A DNA stretch of 64,000 nucleotides from positions 2,011,798-2,075,797 of the forward strand of contig CM055202.1 of the NCBI GenBank assembly GCA_029224185.1, read 5' to 3'. The number at the start of each line of letters is the position of its first letter. Position 1 is the first letter of the stretch. A program made the translations under genes and the position numbers. The notes below the pieces were generated by a model. That model was given only the letters and a program-made list of their open reading frames with translations, searched no databases and was not told the DNA's origin. Below, one piece after another: positions 62,201 to 64,000 of this stretch. This DNA is from Karalla daura. Taxonomy: Eukaryota; Chordata; Actinopteri; Chaetodontiformes; Leiognathidae.

Positions 62201-63266
62201 CAGACACAGCACATATGGAGAAGATCAGCCGGAGCTTCTGCCTCATTAACAGCGGAGCACTGAGCTCCATCTCCCCCGTCTCAGGAACAGAAGTCCTTCA
62301 ACCCCTCCCCTAGAAGTGGAGGTGGAGTGACCCTCGAGAACTGTCCATTAAATCTATGAACAGTACTGGAGACAAGGGGCAGCTTCATGTATGCACCATG
62401 GACCAGACCTGCACCATGGTCCTGCACAAGTTGCATTTTCAGAGAAATTCCAGGAAAGCGTGTAGATTACCAGAGGCGTCCATGACAGTTTGCACAGCCT
62501 GGCCAGCATTACCAGTACAGCCTCGTCACAGAGCTGGGGGGTGGGGTTCAGTGTGGTGTCTAGGTGGCTGGGACCTGTGTAGTCCTGAGAGGACAGTGAG
62601 GATGAGGACTGTGTCTGCTCAGATGTGCAGACCCTCCTGAGCTGGTCCTTGTTGTTGACTGCAGCTGTGGGTTGTGTCCTCAGGTCGGGCCCCCCCAGGC
62701 TGATGGGCCACTCCGCCGTGGTCTACAGGGACAGCATGCTGCTGTTTGGAGGAGGTGAGAGCCAGACCGCGCCCCTCAACTTCCTGTGGAGATACAGCTT
62801 CTCCTCACAGAGCTGGACGCAGGTGGGGGCCCTGCCGGGCTCCAGCCCCCCCGAGAAGATCCACCACTGCTGCACAGGCCTGGGCCCCAGCTACAGCCCG
62901 GACCCCAGCAGCTCCTGGTCCCCCGGCCCCGAGCAGCACGGACGCACTCACCCCTTCAAGAACAAGTGCTGCCCCGCCCCCCCGCTCAGCTTCCTGGGGT
63001 CGGAGGGCGCCATCGAGCTGGAGACGTTCAGCCCCGAGCAGAGCAGGACTCTGAGAAGCCGAGCAGACGCTCAGCACATCCAGAGCTGCATGACTTTCGA
63101 GAACAAGTCGTTCAGGAAGCAGCTCTCAGAGGAGGAGGAGGAGGAAGAGGAGGAGGAGGAAGATGTGAACCAGCACCTCCCTGACCTGCTGCTGGTGCTG
63201 GGGGGGAGACCCTGCACCCAGCACTGCCCCATCAGCACCTGGCAGATGACTCTGCTGGACTCCTGA
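58022..63266 (+). CDS. Kelch-repeat beta-propeller protein, family member not identified, 7 coding exons
   Basis: Exons are 58022-58181, 58545-58627, 58723-58801, 59874-59920, 60044-60164, 61029-61230 and 62684-63266. All introns are GT-AG, phases agree, and the product is 424 aa. Kelch blades with the GG doublet and downstream aromatic are visible near residues 24-53 (YVYVLGGR, DFWKY), 75-107 (FLYVFGG, LWAF), 132-163 (GHSAVVV, LLYGG, EFWSLDL), 190-225 (HSAVAF, MFLFGG, DFWKW) and 240-275 (GHSAVVY, MLLFGG, LWRYSF). A last half blade (LLLVLGG) lies near the C-terminus. A GPGPGPGP stretch interrupts blade 4, and eleven consecutive Glu (380-390) precede the final strand inside a low-complexity C-terminal insertion. 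No BTB, F-box, EF-hand or membrane segment is seen, so a cytosolic scaffold or adaptor is the safest reading. The start at 58022 has a strong GCCATGG context; an in-frame ATG at 58013 is the alternative. Further 5' exons may exist. RABEPK-like, KLHDC-type or an unnamed kelch family are all possible. Confidence 0.82.
58287..58470 (+). repeat. Unnamed interspersed repeat, copy 4, in kelch intron 1
   Basis: Contains CACGTGATCATTTATATGAG, GTTGCCAGATAAGCATGAAA, GGAGCCAGATCTGTGCAGAA, AGTATTCCCACAGCT and CAGGATTGTAAAGCAGACTC. It lies wholly within the first kelch intron and closely matches copy 1. Confidence 0.6.
59187..59228 (+). repeat. (GT)n microsatellite, kelch intron 3
   Basis: About 20 GT units with one GTGTGG interruption, in the largest AT-rich part of this intron. 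Confidence 0.95.
60020..60043 (+). repeat. (TG)n tract forming the 3' end of kelch intron 4
   Basis: TTTGTGTG repeats run directly into the CAG acceptor at 60041-60043, with exon 5 starting at 60044. Confidence 0.9.
60395..60700 (+). repeat. Minisatellite with 87-bp higher-order period, kelch intron 5
   Basis: Irregular 9-, 12- and 15-base units based on GGTTCCTCC and TCTGGTTCCTCCTCA fill about 300 bases. A block starting TTCCTCCTCAGGTCCC at 60451 recurs at 60538, a period of 87. The core resembles the minisatellite in the next intron. An apparent glutamate-rich frame on the minus strand is an artefact. Confidence 0.85.
60820..61020 (+). repeat. Unnamed interspersed repeat, copy 5, abutting a kelch splice acceptor
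   Basis: Contains CTGATCATTTATGTGTGACA, GTTGCCAAAGAGCCATGAAA, GCTCCAGATCTGTGCAGAAA and the terminal CTCCTGATGAAGCCAGG with GTTCCACAGCTTCTCTG. The last recognisable base lies 10-15 bases before the AG acceptor at 61027-61028. Part of the pyrimidine tract of the exon starting at 61029 therefore seems to come from the repeat. Confidence 0.6.
61545..61808 (+). repeat. 12-bp minisatellite, 22 units, kelch intron 6
   Basis: Exactly 22 tandem units of GGTGGTTCCTCA or its variants GGTGGCTCCTCA and AGTGGTTCCTCA. Two successive blocks of five units (60 bp) have the same variant order, so a higher-order duplication has occurred. The unit length is a multiple of three and lacks stop codons, which explains the long open frames on both strands. 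These are not genes. Confidence 0.95.
61840..61940 (+). repeat. Second dispersed repeat, copy B, in kelch intron 6
   Basis: Matches the segment at 35505-35610 through TCTTGCTCAAAGTGGAGTCT and neighbouring blocks (GACTGACA, ATCTAATTAAAGTAT, ACCAGAA). It lies just downstream of the 12-bp minisatellite in the same intron. Confidence 0.45.
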
Positions 63267-63459
63267 GTCCACCAGTCCACACCACCAGTATTAACCAGAC
63301 ACTCCATCTATGTGTAAAGAGTTTTTTTTTTAAGAGTATTTTTATGGAAAAGTAAAATAACCTCAGATATTATTTATGATATGTGGTGTGTTGCTGTCTT
63401 GCATTAATTACATAATGTCTTGTCCCACAGAGTGGTGGAGATCTGTGTATTTTTTCAGA

Positions 63460-63465
63460 AATAAA
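63460..63465 (+). terminator. Polyadenylation signal of the kelch gene
   Basis: AATAAA is found 194 bases after the kelch stop codon, with an AT-rich 3' untranslated region before it and a CTGCTGTCTGCT stretch after it. Spacing and composition fit a normal vertebrate mRNA end near 63,480. Confidence 0.6.
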
Positions 63466-63466
63466 A

Positions 63467-64000
63467 AAGCTATTTTACAACTCTCCCGGCTGCTGTCTGC
63501 TATCCTCCACTCCAGGGCTTGATGTGAAACACAGCTGTGACGTATCAGTAGAGTCCTCCCTGCCTGGCCATCATCTCCACTGCTCTCATGTGTTAGTATG
63601 TGCCACTGCATAGTCACTGGCTGATGATGGGAGAAGCTGCAGTGTCGCCTGGAGGACAAACGGTGGCGCCACTGGGTGGTTCATCAGACATGTACCTGGA
63701 GGAAGCAGCTCAGATTAACAGCCTGGCCTCCTCTACATCAATATGAGCCTGAAAGTTATGGAATAACCCCATTAGTCTTACATTCTAACCCAGGTATCTG
63801 GGTTACTACACACTACTACACTACACACTAACAGCACACATTGTCTCCATGGGGTTAAACATTTAAACTCATGATGTGTTGAACATTGCTTCAGAATCAC
63901 ATCCATCATCTCACCTAGTGTCCAGCTCTCAGGGGGCAAAGGCAATTGTGCTTGTTTCAGTATAGAACTTTATTTATATTAACTGTATATACGTATACAA
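63467..64000. other. Downstream flank of the kelch gene
   Basis: Non-coding sequence after the polyadenylation signal, with a short ACTACACACTACT-like repeat near 63,805-63,830. No further gene is visible. Confidence 0.6.

Overview
The window looks like teleost fish nuclear DNA, probably percomorph. The support is split genes with GT-AG introns of roughly 80 to 1,450 bp, three intact protein-coding genes with vertebrate-type products, fish-style L2 LINE tails, and many CA/GT, CT/GA and tetranucleotide microsatellites. No bacterial, organellar or viral genes, rRNA, tRNA or CRISPR array were found.

Layout. Bases 1 to about 38,900 hold no exon I can support. They are microsatellites and minisatellites, a degenerate locally duplicated block at 18.3-20.7 kb, LINE remnants, copies of an unnamed interspersed repeat, and several TAAT-rich stretches that resemble conserved non-coding elements. 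Three genes follow, all on the + strand. gtpbp8 (39,001-44,156; 7 coding exons; 284 aa) is a mitochondrial EngB/YihA-type GTPase. slc10a2 (49,444-51,944; 6 coding exons; 368 aa) is the apical sodium/bile-acid cotransporter. An unassigned kelch-repeat protein (58,022-63,266; 7 coding exons; 424 aa) completes the set. I rebuilt every exon by hand. In each gene the splice phases agree, the frame is open from ATG to stop, and every intron is GT-AG.

The genes do not form an evident pathway: one acts in mitochondrial translation or ribosome assembly, one in intestinal or renal bile-acid uptake, and one is a beta-propeller scaffold of unknown role. Human GTPBP8 (3q13) and SLC10A2 (13q33) are not neighbours, so the arrangement reflects fish synteny.

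I found no obvious new multi-gene system. The most unusual structure is repeat DNA tied to splice sites. Dinucleotide repeats sit directly against splice sites in gtpbp8 and the kelch gene. A 22-copy, 12-bp minisatellite in a kelch intron carries a splice-like CAG/GTGG junction in nearly every unit. One copy of an interspersed repeat family ends almost exactly at a kelch acceptor. The 18.3-20.7 kb duplicated block and the repeat family itself (at least five copies plus a partial one) are the best candidates for undescribed elements.
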